The translations under genes were made by a program, and so were the position numbers. This document shows, one piece after another, positions 9,150 through 18,293 of a stretch of DNA of 64,000 bases (position 1 is the first letter of the stretch; the number at the start of each line of letters is the position of its first letter). The notes under the pieces were generated by a model, which worked only from the letters and a program-made list of their open reading frames with translations, was not told the DNA's origin and searched no databases. Location of the stretch: assembly GCF_014650435.1 (NCBI RefSeq), contig NZ_BMUY01000003.1, forward strand, positions 372,001 to 436,000, given 5' to 3'. This stretch comes from Streptomyces tendae. GTDB taxonomy: Bacteria; Actinomycetota; Actinomycetes; Streptomycetales; Streptomycetaceae.

Positions 9150-11426
9150 CTACCTCGTCGCCGTCCCCACTCCCGCCCCCGCCCCGGTGACCCGCGCGTA
9201 CTGCTCCCGCACCTCGCGGTAGCGCAGCAGCTCCGCCGCCAGCGGATCCAGCACCCTGGCCCGGCCGCACCCCGCGGCCGCCTCCCGCAACAGGCGTTCC
9301 GCCTCGTGGCCGTAGCGCCGGGCGGGGCCGCGGGCCGCCAGGCGGCAGCTCCACTCGATGAGGGGGCCGCCGACGATGCCGGCCAGCATCAGCAGGACCG
9401 GTACGCCCAGGTTCGGCGGCACGATGCCGATGATCTGGCCGAGCAGCCACAGGCCGCCCACCACCTGGAGCAGGGTCATGGTCGCCTGGGAGAGGACGGC
9501 CACCGGCCACCACCCCGGCCGCGGCGGACGTCCCGGCGGCAGCCCCGCGCGCACCGCCAGTTCGTCGAGGGCCTCGGGCAGTCCCCGGGCGCCGCGGACG
9601 GCCGCCTCCCGCATCGCCTGCGCCCACGGCGCGGGCAGTCCGGCCGACGCCCGGTCCGAGACCGTACGCACCGCCTGTTCGACGCGCTGCCGGGCCGTGG
9701 CCTCCTCGTCCGACTGGGAGCGCGTGGACAGCCGTCCCGTGACGGGGTCGCGCCGGTCGTGGTACCAGCGCCACAGCCGCAGCCAGGGGGTACCGCACGC
9801 GCGGTTGGCGTTGCGCAGCCAGGCACGTTCGGCCGCATCGCCCGCCGCGGTGGCGCCCACCGCGTCGGCCAGCCGGTCCGCGAACTCCTCCCGCGCCTCC
9901 TCGCTGAGCCCGGTGCGCCGCCCCGTGACGTACACGGGCCGCAGGTGCCGGGCGGCGGCGTCCACATCGGCCGCGATACGGCGGGCCGGAGCCTGCCGTT
10001 CGGCGACGAACTGGCCCAGGGTCTCGCGCAGTTCGCCGACGCCCTCCCCGGTGAGCGCGGACAGGGCGAGCACGGTTGCGCCCGGTTCGCCGTACTCGCC
10101 CAGCGCGATGCCGTCCTCGTCGAGCAGGCGCCGCAGGTCGTCGAGGACCTGCTCGGCGGCCTCCCCGGGCAGCCGGTCGACCTGGTTGAGGACGACGAAG
10201 GTGACCTCCGCGTGGCCCGCCATCGGTCGCAGATAGCGCTCGTGGATCAGGGCGTCGGCGTACTTCTCCGGGTCGACGACCCAGATGACGGCGTCGACCA
10301 GGGCCAGGATGCGGTCCACCTGCTCGCGGTGCTGCACGGCCGCCGAGTCGTGGTCGGGCAGGTCGATCAGGACCAGCCCGCGCAGCGGCGACTCGGAGTC
10401 CGGGTGCTGGAGCGGACGGCGGCGCAGCCGGCCCGGGATGCCGAGCCGGTCGAGGAGGCTGGCGGCGCCGTCGCTCCAACTGCACGCGATGGGCGCGGCG
10501 GTGGTCGGCCGGCGGACGCCGGTCTCGGAGATCGTCACCCCGGCGAGGGTGTTGAACAGCTGCGACTTGCCGCTGCCGGTGGCGCCCGCGATGGCGACGA
10601 CGGTGTGCTGTCCGGAGAGCCTGCGCCGCGCGGCGGCCTCGTCCAGGACCCGGCCCGCCTCGGCCAGGGTCCCGCTGTCGAGCCGGGTCCTGGAGAGCCC
10701 CACCAGTTCACGCAGTGCGTCCAGGCGCGACCTGAGGTTCCCGTCGTAGGCGAGCGGCATCAGGGCGGCCGAGGAGGAGGGCCTGCTCGGCAGGACGGCG
10801 AACTGCTCGGCGCCGCCGTTCTCGTCCACCCGCCGTGCGATCAGCCCGTCACCCCAGGCGCCCTCCCCGTCCCCGGAACCGCCCACACCGCCCGCACCGC
10901 CCGCACCGCCCGCACCGGCCGAGCCGCCCACACCGGCCGCACCGCCCGACCCGCCGGTCGGGCCCTCCGTACCGTCCTCGCGGGGGTGCGCCCCGGTGGC
11001 CTCGTCCCGCACGCGCGCGCGGGAACCGCCCGAGCCCTCGCTCCCCCGCCCCCGCGGACGCCTCCCGCGCCCCGCGTCCTCGGCCACATCCGGCTCTCCC
11101 GCCGCACCGTCACCCGCGATGCGCTCACGGGCCGCGTACTCACGGGCGCCGCGCTCACGGGTGGTTGCCTGCTCGGCAGGGTCCTCCCCGCCTCGGCCGT
11201 CCCGCGGGACCGGCGCGTCGGCCGCCCGATCCCCCCGATCCGCGCGATCCATGCGGCCCGCGCGATCCATGCGGCCCGTGCGGCCCGTGCCATCGGCGGG
11301 GTCCATGTGATCCGTGGGATCCGTGTGATCCGCGCCGTCGGTGCGGTTCGTGCGCTCCGTCCCCTTCGTCGCAGCGTCGGTGTGCTGGGTGTGCTCGGTG
11401 GGGTCCTGGTCAGTGACGGCGGTCAC
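9150..11426 (-). CDS. dynamin/YfjP-like GTPase with disordered N-terminal region and membrane anchor
   Basis: This 758-residue protein begins with about 230 residues of low complexity (Asp/Arg/Gly/Thr-rich, with Gly-Gly-Ala repeats encoded by nine-base units near 10,870-10,930). A GTPase domain follows: G1 GATGSGKS, switch-II motif LIDLPDHDS and G4 NQVD. Near the C-terminus are hydrophobic segments (MTLLQVVGGLWLLGQIIGIV and VPVLLMLAGIVGG), so it probably sits on the membrane. GTG 11426 has a GGAGAGG site five bases upstream and lies three bases after the stop of the preceding GTPase gene, so the two are very likely translated together. The family is annotated as YfjP/50S-ribosome-binding-like GTPase, but the paired, membrane-linked layout resembles bacterial dynamin-like proteins. 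Confidence 0.8.
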   Translation of the reverse strand: MTAVTDQDPTEHTQHTDAATKGTERTNRTDGADHTDPTDHMDPADGTGRTGRMDRAGRMDRADRGDRAADAPVPRDGRGGEDPAEQATTRERGAREYAARERIAGDGAAGEPDVAEDAGRGRRPRGRGSEGSGGSRARVRDEATGAHPREDGTEGPTGGSGGAAGVGGSAGAGGAGGAGGVGGSGDGEGAWGDGLIARRVDENGGAEQFAVLPSRPSSSAALMPLAYDGNLRSRLDALRELVGLSRTRLDSGTLAEAGRVLDEAAARRRLSGQHTVVAIAGATGSGKSQLFNTLAGVTISETGVRRPTTAAPIACSWSDGAASLLDRLGIPGRLRRRPLQHPDSESPLRGLVLIDLPDHDSAAVQHREQVDRILALVDAVIWVVDPEKYADALIHERYLRPMAGHAEVTFVVLNQVDRLPGEAAEQVLDDLRRLLDEDGIALGEYGEPGATVLALSALTGEGVGELRETLGQFVAERQAPARRIAADVDAAARHLRPVYVTGRRTGLSEEAREEFADRLADAVGATAAGDAAERAWLRNANRACGTPWLRLWRWYHDRRDPVTGRLSTRSQSDEEATARQRVEQAVRTVSDRASAGLPAPWAQAMREAAVRGARGLPEALDELAVRAGLPPGRPPRPGWWPVAVLSQATMTLLQVVGGLWLLGQIIGIVPPNLGVPVLLMLAGIVGGPLIEWSCRLAARGPARRYGHEAERLLREAAAGCGRARVLDPLAAELLRYREVREQYARVTGAGAGVGTATR

Positions 11427-11429
11427 CGG

Positions 11430-13037
11430 TCACCTCTCCTTCTGCAGTACGGACAGCGCGGCGATGAGCTCTGCCTGTGGCTCGGGGTGCACCTCGAGAC
11501 CGTCGAGCGGCGCCAGCCTGCGCTCGCGCTCGACGTGCATGACCCGGTCGACGTGTTCTTCGAGCAGCCGCCCGCCCCGGTCGCGCAGCCGCAGTGCGCC
11601 GTGGGCGCCGATCCGCTCGGCGAGCCGCTCCCCGGCCACACGCGCGCGCCGCCCGCCCAGCAGCACGGTGGCGACCAGGCCGGCCACCACCCCGGGGTCC
11701 GGTGCCAGGTTCCGGTCCAGCTCGCGCACCTCCTCCTCGGCGTACTCCTCCAGTTCGCGCCGCCAGCGCCGTACGGCCAGACCGATGCGGTGCTCGGCGC
11801 TCTCCGGCGCGGGGGCGTGGCCCGCGAGTTCGGGGGCGTCCGCCGCCGGTTCGTGGCGCCATGCCTCGTCGACCCGCTCGTCGGCAGCCGTGACGGCGCA
11901 CAGCAGCAGGGCGCTCAGGCTCTCCACCAGCGAGTCGAGGAGCTCTTCCGGGGAGCAGTCGAGGGGGAAGGCCCGCCAGCGCTTCAGCGCGTCCCCGGCG
12001 AGCACCGCGCCCGCCTGCAACCGCCCCCGCACGCGCGCGTGCTCACCGTCGTAGGCGCCGTCGACGGCGGCGGTGAGCCGCAGCGCGGCGGCGTACTGCG
12101 CGGCGGTGGCGCCGGCCAGCTCGGGCATCCGGGACTTGAGCGAGTCCAGGATGCCGTGCGCCGTACGGGCCATGGCGTGGTGCCGGGCGTCGAGTTCCTG
12201 GGCCCGGTGGACGAGCCAGGACCGCAGCGGCGCCACGGCGCTGGCCGGCAGCAGGCCGCCGCCCCAGGCCGACTCGGGCAGTTCGGGGACCGTGAAGCGG
12301 GGGACGTCGCCGAGCCCGGCCTTGGTGAGCAGCGCCCCGTACTGCCGCGACACCTCGGACACCACCTGGTGGGGCACCCGGTCGAGCACGGTGACCAGGG
12401 TGGCGTCGTACTCCTTGGCGGTGCGCAGCAGGTGCCAGGGAACCGCGTCGGCGTACCGCGCGGCCGTGGTGACCATCACCCAGATGTCGGCGGCGCAGAT
12501 CAGTTCGGCCGCCAGGACGCGGTTGTCGGCGACGAGGGAGTCGACGTCGGGCGCGTCGAGGAGGGCGATGCCGGGCGGCAGGGTGTCGGCGGTCTCGACC
12601 CGCAGCACGCGCGCGGGGTTCTCGCCGGGCAGCAGCAGGTCGTCGTCGGGGTCCCGGTGGGGCACCCACACGCGCGTGAGGTCGGGCAGCACCCGCATGC
12701 CGCTGAACCAGTGGTGGTCCTCCGGGTGGCACACCAGGACCGGCGTGCGGGTCGTGGGCCGCAGCACACCCGCCTCGCTGACCCGGCGTCCCACCAGGGA
12801 GTTGACCAGCGTGGACTTCCCGGCGCCGGTGGATCCGCCCACCACGGCGAGCAACGGCGCCTCGGGATCCTTCAGGCGGGGCACCAGGTAGTCGTCGAGC
12901 TGGGCGAGCAGTTCGTCGCGGTTGGCACGCGCGCGTGGGGCCCCCGCCAGGGGCAGCGGGAAGCGTGCGGCCGCGACACGGTCGCGCAGGGCGGAGAGTG
13001 CGTCGAGCAGCTGAGGCCGTACGTCCAAGGTCACCAC
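11430..13037 (-). CDS. dynamin/YfjP-like GTPase, partner of the downstream GTPase
   Basis: About 535 residues with a GTPase domain near the N-terminus: G1 [10 protein letters not shown], then [10 protein letters not shown] in the switch I region and LLDAPDVDS as the G3 motif. The rest is helical with a hydrophobic stretch [13 protein letters not shown] about two thirds through. The start is uncertain: GTG at 13037 or 13034 begins the conserved-looking [13 protein letters not shown], while an ATG at 13076 would add 13 residues; none has a clear ribosome binding site. It is the first gene of the two-GTPase unit. The role is inferred to be membrane remodelling or division, as for other paired bacterial dynamin-like GTPases, but this is inference. 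Confidence 0.78.
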   Translation of the reverse strand: MVTLDVRPQLLDALSALRDRVAAARFPLPLAGAPRARANRDELLAQLDDYLVPRLKDPEAPLLAVVGGSTGAGKSTLVNSLVGRRVSEAGVLRPTTRTPVLVCHPEDHHWFSGMRVLPDLTRVWVPHRDPDDDLLLPGENPARVLRVETADTLPPGIALLDAPDVDSLVADNRVLAAELICAADIWVMVTTAARYADAVPWHLLRTAKEYDATLVTVLDRVPHQVVSEVSRQYGALLTKAGLGDVPRFTVPELPESAWGGGLLPASAVAPLRSWLVHRAQELDARHHAMARTAHGILDSLKSRMPELAGATAAQYAAALRLTAAVDGAYDGEHARVRGRLQAGAVLAGDALKRWRAFPLDCSPEELLDSLVESLSALLLCAVTAADERVDEAWRHEPAADAPELAGHAPAPESAEHRIGLAVRRWRRELEEYAEEEVRELDRNLAPDPGVVAGLVATVLLGGRRARVAGERLAERIGAHGALRLRDRGGRLLEEHVDRVMHVERERRLAPLDGLEVHPEPQAELIAALSVLQKER

Positions 13038-13368
13038 ATGTGAAGAATGCCCAATTTTGAGGGAATTCTGAAGCATATGAGCATGATGAGCATGTCTGCG
13101 CGCCGATCGGACACTCCGGGCGGAAGGGACTACTGGGACGCGAGGACAGTCCAGGCATAACGAGTGGACAACACCCGATGCGCGGGGCGCCAAAAACGAT
13201 GCACGATTCGTAACTGCCTGCGATTATCGGGATCGCTTCACCGAACCTCCACATCGAGCCACGGAGGGGAAGCATCCGGGACATGGAGCCGGGAGCCCTA
13301 TCCTTGTCCCCGGCGAGGTCACGGACCGGCACCCACAGCCGGGCACCACGACCGAGGCCCCACACCAG

Positions 13369-13441
13369 GCCCCCGTAGCTCAGTGGATAGAGCAGGCGCC
13401 TTCTAAGCGCTTGGCCGCAGGTTCGAGTCCTGCCGGGGGCG
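13369..13441 (+). tRNA. tRNA-Arg (anticodon UCU)
   Basis: The sequence folds as a tRNA: acceptor arm GCCCCCG (13369-13375) pairs with CGGGGGC (13434-13440), the D-arm contains AGCTCAGTGGATAGAGC, and the T-loop is GGTTCGAGTCC. The anticodon loop CTTCTAA gives anticodon TCT at 13402-13404, reading the rare arginine codon AGA. No CCA is encoded. It lies alone between the GTPase genes and the dehydrogenase gene. Confidence 0.95.
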
Positions 13442-13591
13442 CTCCCTCATGGGTTGACGCCGGTTGATGGCTTGATCAACGGTCCGAGCGACCACGACGG
13501 CCGGTTCCCCGGTCCGGGTGTGACACGATCGGCCCCTGGTCGTGGCGCCCGCGGGGACGCCACTGCTCGCGAGTGGGAGGTACTGGACGAC

Positions 13592-14590
13592 GTGGGCGAC
13601 GTGCGACTGCGCTGCGCGGTACTCGACGACTTCCAGCAGGTGGCGACCGAGATCGCGGACTGGTCCCCGGTCGCGGACGACGTGGACGTCGTGTCCTACG
13701 CCACCCACTTCCCGGACGAGGACTCCCTGGCCGCGGCGCTCTCGGACGCCGACATCGTGGTCACCCTGCGCGAACGCGTGCCGTTCCCCGGCTCGTTGCT
13801 CGCCCGGCTGCCCCGGCTGAAGCTGCTCGTCGCCTCCGGCATGCGCAACAGCGTGATCGATTACGCCGCCGCCGAGGCGCGCGGCATAACCGTCTGCGGT
13901 ACGGCCTCCTCCTCCACCCCGCCCGTCGAGCTGACCTGGGCCCTGCTGCTGGGCCTGGCCCGCGGCATCGTCCAGGAGGGCAACGGACTGCGCGCGGGCG
14001 GCCCCTGGCAGCAGACGGTGGGTGCGGACCTGCACGGCCGTCGGCTCGGCCTGCTGGGCCTGGGGAAGATCGGCGGACGGGTGGCACAGGTCGGCCTGGC
14101 CTTCGGCATGCGGGTGAGCGCCTGGAGCCAGAACCTCACCCGGGAGCGCACCGACGAGGTCGGCGTCGAGCTGGCCCGCTCCAAGGAAGAGCTCCTGAGC
14201 ACCGCCGACTTCGTCTCCGTCCACCTGGCGCTGGGCGAGCGCACCCGCGGCCTGCTCGGCCCCGCCGAACTGGCCCTGCTCAAGCCGACCGCCTACCTGG
14301 TCAACACCTCGCGCGCGGCGATCGTCGACCAGGAGGCGCTGCTCGCCGCGCTGCACGAGGGCCGCATCGCCGGCGCGGGCGTGGACGTCTTCGACACCGA
14401 GCCGCTGCCCGCCGGCCACCCGATGCGCACCGCCCCGCGCCTGCTCGCGACACCCCACCTGGGCTATGTCTCGCGCGCCAACTACGCCACGTACTACGGC
14501 CAGGCCGTAGAGGCGATCACGGCCTACCTCGCGGGCTCGCCCGTACGGCGGCTGCCCGTGCCGGCGCCCGCGGCACCGAACCCGGGGTAG
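13592..14590 (+). CDS. D-2-hydroxyacid dehydrogenase (NAD-dependent, PGDH-like)
   Basis: The 332-residue product has the two-domain D-2-hydroxyacid dehydrogenase fold. The nucleotide-binding motif is GLLGLGKIGGRVAQ, and the catalytic Arg, Glu and His are visible in VNTSRAAIVD, GAGVDVFDTEPL and LLATPHLGY. GTG 13592 is taken as start because GGGAGG lies 11 bases upstream; the open frame begins earlier without support. The enzyme interconverts a 2-hydroxyacid and a 2-oxoacid in the cytoplasm, but the substrate cannot be inferred. It stands alone between tRNA-Arg and a convergent gene that ends six bases away. Confidence 0.88.
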   Translation: MGDVRLRCAVLDDFQQVATEIADWSPVADDVDVVSYATHFPDEDSLAAALSDADIVVTLRERVPFPGSLLARLPRLKLLVASGMRNSVIDYAAAEARGITVCGTASSSTPPVELTWALLLGLARGIVQEGNGLRAGGPWQQTVGADLHGRRLGLLGLGKIGGRVAQVGLAFGMRVSAWSQNLTRERTDEVGVELARSKEELLSTADFVSVHLALGERTRGLLGPAELALLKPTAYLVNTSRAAIVDQEALLAALHEGRIAGAGVDVFDTEPLPAGHPMRTAPRLLATPHLGYVSRANYATYYGQAVEAITAYLAGSPVRRLPVPAPAAPNPG

Positions 14591-14596
14591 GACCGC

Positions 14597-15025
14597 TCAG
14601 GCGGAACCCGTCCGCGCGGAGTCCGCCGGGCGCGCGTAGATGCCGTCGCTCCGGCGCAGGTGACCGAAGTCCACCAGGTGGCGCCGGAGCGTCACATGGT
14701 CGACCTCGCCGTCCTCGCACCAGCCGCGCAGCTTCTCGTCGACGGTGCGTTCCGGGTACTCCACGCCGGGTACGAAGGTCTGCTCGGCGATGTGCCGCAG
14801 CACCACCTTCTTGCGCGTCCAGCGTGCGGGGAGACGCACCAGCCGGCCGTCCCTGACGAAGGTCCGCACGATCATGCCCTCCCGGCCGTCGTCCCCCGCC
14901 GCGTCGGCGTCCGGGGACGGCTGGAGCGGCTGGAGCGGCTCGGACGACCGGGGCGACTGGGACGGCTGGGACGGCTGGGACGACTCGGGATCCTCGACGG
15001 GCGAGTCGGATCGGTCATTCGGCAT
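14597..15025 (-). CDS. DUF2087 domain protein
   Basis: A 142-residue protein. The first 45 residues are Ser/Pro/Gln-rich and disordered, with QPSQPSQ-type repeats. The rest matches the DUF2087 pattern: RKKVVLRHIAEQTFVPGVEY, ERTVDEKLRGW, then VDHVTLRRHLVDFGHLRRSDG, a short winged-helix-like region often found attached to ArsR-type regulators. Here it stands without a DNA-binding partner domain. The function is unknown. Confidence 0.75.
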   Translation of the reverse strand: MPNDRSDSPVEDPESSQPSQPSQSPRSSEPLQPLQPSPDADAAGDDGREGMIVRTFVRDGRLVRLPARWTRKKVVLRHIAEQTFVPGVEYPERTVDEKLRGWCEDGEVDHVTLRRHLVDFGHLRRSDGIYARPADSARTGSA

Positions 15026-15185
15026 GCCGGGAGGCTAGTGGACACACCGGGGCGGACGAGAACGGTTTTTCCGGCCGCCCCGCCGCCTCCGCGGCCTCCC
15101 CTCCGCCTCCGCTGTCGTCTGCGCCGCCGTCCCCACCGCGATCTCCGCCCCGGGCGCTCAAAAAGGGTGATCCGCACATTCCCCC

Positions 15186-15213
15186 CGTGACCCGCCGCGA
15201 CCGGGTGCGTTGA
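15186..15213 (+). promoter_or_regulatory. sigma-BldN-like promoter of chpG
   Basis: CGTGAC at 15186-15191 and CGTTGA at 15208-15213 are separated by exactly 16 bases. This fits the recalled sigma-BldN pattern CGTAAC-N16-CGTTGA in eleven of twelve positions. It lies about 60 bases upstream of the chpG start, and BldN is known to drive chaplin and rodlin genes. Confidence 0.6.
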
Positions 15214-15271
15214 ACCGGCAGTGCGGCGGCGCGTCCTGCCGCCGTGCTCCCCGAGTCAGAAGGAGAACGTG

Positions 15272-15544
15272 ATGTCTCGCATCGCGAAGGCCGCCGGCGT
15301 CGCCCTCGGCGCCGGTGCCGTGGTGCTCAGCGGCACCGGCATGGCCATGGCGGACGCGGGCGCGGAGGGCGCGGCCATCGGCTCGCCCGGTGTCCTGTCC
15401 GGCAACGTCGTCCAGGTCCCGGTGCACGTGCCGGTCAACGTCTGCGGCAACACCATCGACGTGATCGGCCTGCTGAACCCGGCCTTCGGCAACGCCTGCG
15501 AAAACGGCGACGACGACGACAAGAGCGGCGGCTACGGCGGCTGA
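15272..15544 (+). CDS. chpG: short chaplin ChpG
   Basis: A 90-residue precursor with a signal peptide (SRIAKAAGVALGAGAVVLSG ... MAMA) and one chaplin domain: GSPGVLSGNVVQVPVHVPVN, then VCGNTIDVIGLLNPAFGNAC with the two conserved Cys. An acidic/Gly tail DDDDKSGGYGG follows the domain, longer than in the minimal short chaplins. Chaplins are exported, assemble into amyloid fibrils at the air-water interface and coat aerial hyphae. ATG 15272 follows an AAGGAG site. The place next to melC2 matches chpG in S. coelicolor. A BldN-like promoter precedes it and a strong hairpin follows. Confidence 0.93.
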   Translation: MSRIAKAAGVALGAGAVVLSGTGMAMADAGAEGAAIGSPGVLSGNVVQVPVHVPVNVCGNTIDVIGLLNPAFGNACENGDDDDKSGGYGG

Positions 15545-15560
15545 GTCCCCCAGGCACCGA

Positions 15561-15589
15561 GGAGCCCCGGCCTTCCCGGCCGGGGCTCC
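15561..15589. terminator. bidirectional terminator between chpG and melC2
   Basis: GGAGCCCCGGCC (15561-15572) and GGCCGGGGCTCC (15578-15589) form a perfect 12-base-pair stem with a TTCCC loop, in the gap between convergent chpG and melC2. Confidence 0.8.
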
Positions 15590-15639
15590 TGCCGTGCTCC
15601 TCCCGTGCTCCAGCCGCACTCCGGCCCGCGCGGACGCGC

Positions 15640-16506
15640 TCAGGCGTACCGGTAGATCCGGCCGACGTCCTCCAGCTCGTCCGGCGTCACGTCCCACGGC
15701 GGCAGCTTCTCGTGCCGGGCGACGACCCGCCCGCGCTGCGCGCTGCCCCGGCCGGGCGGCTCGGCGGGCAGGTAGCGGGCGCCGCGGTGACGGGCCTGCC
15801 AGCGCGACCACTGCAGGTCGACGAAGGCGTGGTGCAGCCAGAACACCGGGTCGTTGACGGAGGCACCGCCGACCATGGCTCCGCCGACCCAGCGGTGCAC
15901 GCGGTTGTGGTTGCGCCAGGAGACGCTGCCCCGGCCGGCCCCCCACCCCTCCAGCTTGTTGCGGAAGCCCTTGCGGACCGTGGAGTCGTAGGGCGAGACG
16001 TCGTACGTCGAATCGTCCAGCGCCCACTCCAGGTCGCTCTTCGAGGGCAGGTCGAGGGGGTCGCCCGCGCGTCCGAGGTCCCGGGTGAGGTACTCCGTGT
16101 CGGTGACGTTCACCTTGATGGTCCAGTTGCCCTCGGCGTGGGCGAAGGGCCCGGTGGTGACCCGGTGGTCGGACCGCCGTCCGGTGCCGCCCAGGAGGTC
16201 CCCGGTCCAGGGCGTGGACTTGGCGCCGCGGTCCTTCGTCCAGTCCCAGTACGGCACGGTGACCGAAGAGTCGACCCGGCGCAGCGCCTCCTCCAGGTCC
16301 AGCAGGAACCGGCGGTGCCAGGGCAGGAAGGACGGCGCCATGTGCGCCGTACGCAGTCCGTCCTCGCCGTCGGAGACGTAGTACTCGATGTGGGTGCGCA
16401 CGAACTCGTCGTACTCGCCGCGTCGTTTGACCTCCAGCAGCGCGTTCACGAACCGTCGCTTCTCGGTGCGGGTCAGCGTGCTGACGTCCTTACGCGTGTA
16501 CGCCAT
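15640..16506 (-). CDS. melC2: tyrosinase MelC2
   Basis: A 288-residue type-3 copper enzyme that oxidises tyrosine and DOPA to quinones for melanin. The CuA histidines are in RTHIEYY, TAHMAPSFLPWHRRF; the CuB histidines are in WRNHNRVHRWVGGAM and NDPVFWLHHAFVDLQWSRW. The length is close to known Streptomyces MelC2 (about 273 residues) with a slightly longer C-terminus. It has no signal peptide of its own, consistent with export and copper loading as a complex with MelC1. The start overlaps the 3' end of melC1 by 17 bases, so the two genes form one operon. Confidence 0.95.
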   Translation of the reverse strand: MAYTRKDVSTLTRTEKRRFVNALLEVKRRGEYDEFVRTHIEYYVSDGEDGLRTAHMAPSFLPWHRRFLLDLEEALRRVDSSVTVPYWDWTKDRGAKSTPWTGDLLGGTGRRSDHRVTTGPFAHAEGNWTIKVNVTDTEYLTRDLGRAGDPLDLPSKSDLEWALDDSTYDVSPYDSTVRKGFRNKLEGWGAGRGSVSWRNHNRVHRWVGGAMVGGASVNDPVFWLHHAFVDLQWSRWQARHRGARYLPAEPPGRGSAQRGRVVARHEKLPPWDVTPDELEDVGRIYRYA

Positions 16507-17059
16507 GCCGCCCCCCGGAGTGCTGGTCGTGGCCGGTGGACGGGGTGTCGCGCAGGTGCTCGCCGGGGCCGAGTTCGTCGACCGCGCCGCGCGCCGCGGC
16601 GAGCGGGGTGGGGTACGACCGGTAGTGGTCGACCATGCTCAGCCAGCTGCCGTCGGCCCGGCGCATCAGGTGCAGCGGACGGCCGTCCACGGTGACCTGC
16701 CAGGTCCCGGCGCCCACCGCCCGGCCCGCGGCGGAGCGGATGCCGCGGATGCGCCGACCGCGGTAGGTCTCGTCGAAGGCGGTGCTCTCGGCCCCGTAGG
16801 AGGACTCGGCGGCGTGCGGCCCGGGGTGGGCGGCTCGCGGTCCGGTCGTGGCGGCCTGCGCGGCCCCGGAGGGCCGCGAGGCGGCGATCAGGGGCGCCAG
16901 GCCGACGGCGAGAGCCGGAGCGAGCAGCCCCCGCATCACCTGCCGCCGGGTGCCGGACGACGGCCCGCCTCTCGCCGTGTCCCCCGCCGCGTACTCCCTC
17001 TCCCGCTCCGCGCCTCTCTCCGTCGCGCCGTTCGCCGCCGCGCCCGTGTTGCCGGCCAT
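16490..17059 (-). CDS. melC1: tyrosinase copper chaperone/export partner MelC1
   Basis: A 189-residue caddie protein that delivers copper to apo-MelC2 and carries it out of the cell. It has an N-terminal extension, then a Tat-like signal with twin Arg in GTRRQVMRGLLAPALAVGLA, and a C-terminal MelC1 domain with FDETYRGRRIRG and VDGRPLHLMRRADGSWLSM, then HYRSYPTPL. The C-terminal tail is His-rich (GHDQHSGGRHGVHA). The N-terminal ~35 residues before the Tat motif are longer than in typical MelC1, so a later start is possible. It overlaps melC2. Confidence 0.88.
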   Translation of the reverse strand: MAGNTGAAANGATERGAEREREYAAGDTARGGPSSGTRRQVMRGLLAPALAVGLAPLIAASRPSGAAQAATTGPRAAHPGPHAAESSYGAESTAFDETYRGRRIRGIRSAAGRAVGAGTWQVTVDGRPLHLMRRADGSWLSMVDHYRSYPTPLAAARGAVDELGPGEHLRDTPSTGHDQHSGGRHGVHA

Positions 17060-17181
17060 GGCTCACTCCTCGTCCGGTTCCGTTGGTCCGCACCGCTAAC
17101 GGGACGGCGGGCCCCGCGGTCACCGCACGCAGGGCCAGTCGGAGCAGGGCCGCCCGGTCGGACGAGGCCGCCGCGGAGCGG

Positions 17182-17697
17182 TTACAGGCCCGGTCCGACG
17201 CCCAGGTCGGCCACCGGAACCGTCTGGACCACCGGGGCCAGCACACCGACCTCGGGAAGTTTGGGCGCGGGCAGGCCGAGGGCCTCGGGGTTCGGCGCGG
17301 TGAGCGGGGCGTCCAGGGACAGCCCGGGCGCCAGGGTGCGCAGCTCGGCGGCGGGGGCGTCGACACCGGCGTGGTCGAAGTCGTCGCCGAGGACGTGCGG
17401 CAGCGGCTGGCGCACGTCGACGCCGGGCAGCCCGCCGCGCACCGGCAGCTGCGGCAGCGTCCGCTCCGGCAGCAGCCGTCCCTCGACGTACTGCGGTCCC
17501 TCCGGCGCGCCCGCCGTCGGCACGGGCAGCTCGCCGGCCACCTCGGGCAGTTCCATGCCGAGGGCCGTCTCCGCGCCGCCCAGCGGCACCGGCACGGGGA
17601 CGGCGCGGGCCGCGGCGGCGGGGGTCGCGGCCACGCCCACGGCGGCGGCCACACCGGTGACGACGGCGGCCAGGGTTCGTCTGGTGGTCGGCTTCAT
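17182..17697 (-). CDS. secreted Pro/Leu-rich protein
   Basis: A 171-residue product with an N-terminal signal (KPTTRRTLAAVVTGVAAAVG ... AAAARA). The mature part is rich in Pro, Leu, Val and Gly with repeated phrases such as LPQLPVRGGLPGV and APNPEALGLPAPKLPEVG, and no Cys or catalytic motif. ATG 17697 is used; a GTG nine bases upstream is the alternative. The function is unknown. Its place in a chaplin-melanin neighbourhood suggests a cell-surface role. Confidence 0.6.
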   Translation of the reverse strand: MKPTTRRTLAAVVTGVAAAVGVAATPAAAARAVPVPVPLGGAETALGMELPEVAGELPVPTAGAPEGPQYVEGRLLPERTLPQLPVRGGLPGVDVRQPLPHVLGDDFDHAGVDAPAAELRTLAPGLSLDAPLTAPNPEALGLPAPKLPEVGVLAPVVQTVPVADLGVGPGL

Positions 17698-17795
17698 GAC
17701 AGGCACGGTCCCTTTCGAGAAGGCGGGCGTACGGCTTCGAGAAGGCGGGGGTACGGCTTCGGCAAGGCGGGGCTACGGCCGCGAGCGGGGGTGGC

Positions 17796-18098
17796 TCAGC
17801 CGCCCAGCGGCAGGCCGCCCAGCAGGCCGTTCGCGGAGTTCAGCTTCGTGGTCGCACCCTTCACGGTGTGCAGCACGGAGTCCTTGTTCTCGGTGTCCAG
17901 CGCGTCGGACCGCGCCTCGGACTGGTGCTTGATCGGCATGACGTCGATGGGCTCCGCGGTCAGCGCGTTCACGGCGCCGTTGAGGCTGGTGGGCGTGAGC
18001 GCGGCGGCGTCGGAGGCGTCGTAGGCGAACGCGGGCACGGCGGAGCCGGCGGCGACCAGGGAACCGGCGACGACGGCGGCGGCCTTGAGGGACTTCAT
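17796..18098 (-). CDS. small secreted protein
   Basis: A 100-residue protein with a signal peptide (KSLKAAAVVAGSLVAAGSAV, then PAFAYDAS). The mature part of about 75 residues ends LGGLPLGG and lacks Cys. A GAAAGGA site lies six bases before ATG 18098. The family looks like one of the small Streptomyces secreted proteins with repeated leucine/asparagine-rich tails; function unknown. Its upstream region contains a 12-base tandem repeat. Confidence 0.65.
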   Translation of the reverse strand: MKSLKAAAVVAGSLVAAGSAVPAFAYDASDAAALTPTSLNGAVNALTAEPIDVMPIKHQSEARSDALDTENKDSVLHTVKGATTKLNSANGLLGGLPLGG

Positions 18099-18226
18099 CG
18101 TGTTCCTTTCTTCGGCGACCCGTGTCACCGGAGGTGTTGCTGACGCCCTCCCTAACGACCTGCGCCGGACCCGGAAACTCCGCCGTCCGGAAGACATATG
18201 AGATCTCCGGACACGAAACAGGACAC

Positions 18227-18285
18227 GAGACCGGGCCATGAAACCGGGCAGGAGACCGGGCATGAAACCGGGCACGAGACCGGAA
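18227..18285. repeat. 12-base tandem repeat
   Basis: Five copies of GARACCGGGC spaced by two or three bases (GAGACCGGGC, GAAACCGGGC, alternating) run from 18227 to 18285, between two minus-strand secreted-protein genes. Confidence 0.75.
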
Positions 18286-18293
18286 CACGAAAA

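Noticed and set aside
10860..10945. Nine-base direct repeats resembling a repeat array
   Set aside because: They encode Gly/Ala repeats inside the GTPase N-terminus and lack spacers; no CRISPR array is present in the window.
8823..13043. 1406-codon open frame on the plus strand
   Set aside because: It runs antisense through the SSB and both GTPase genes; the peptide is Arg/Gly/Pro-rich with no domain.
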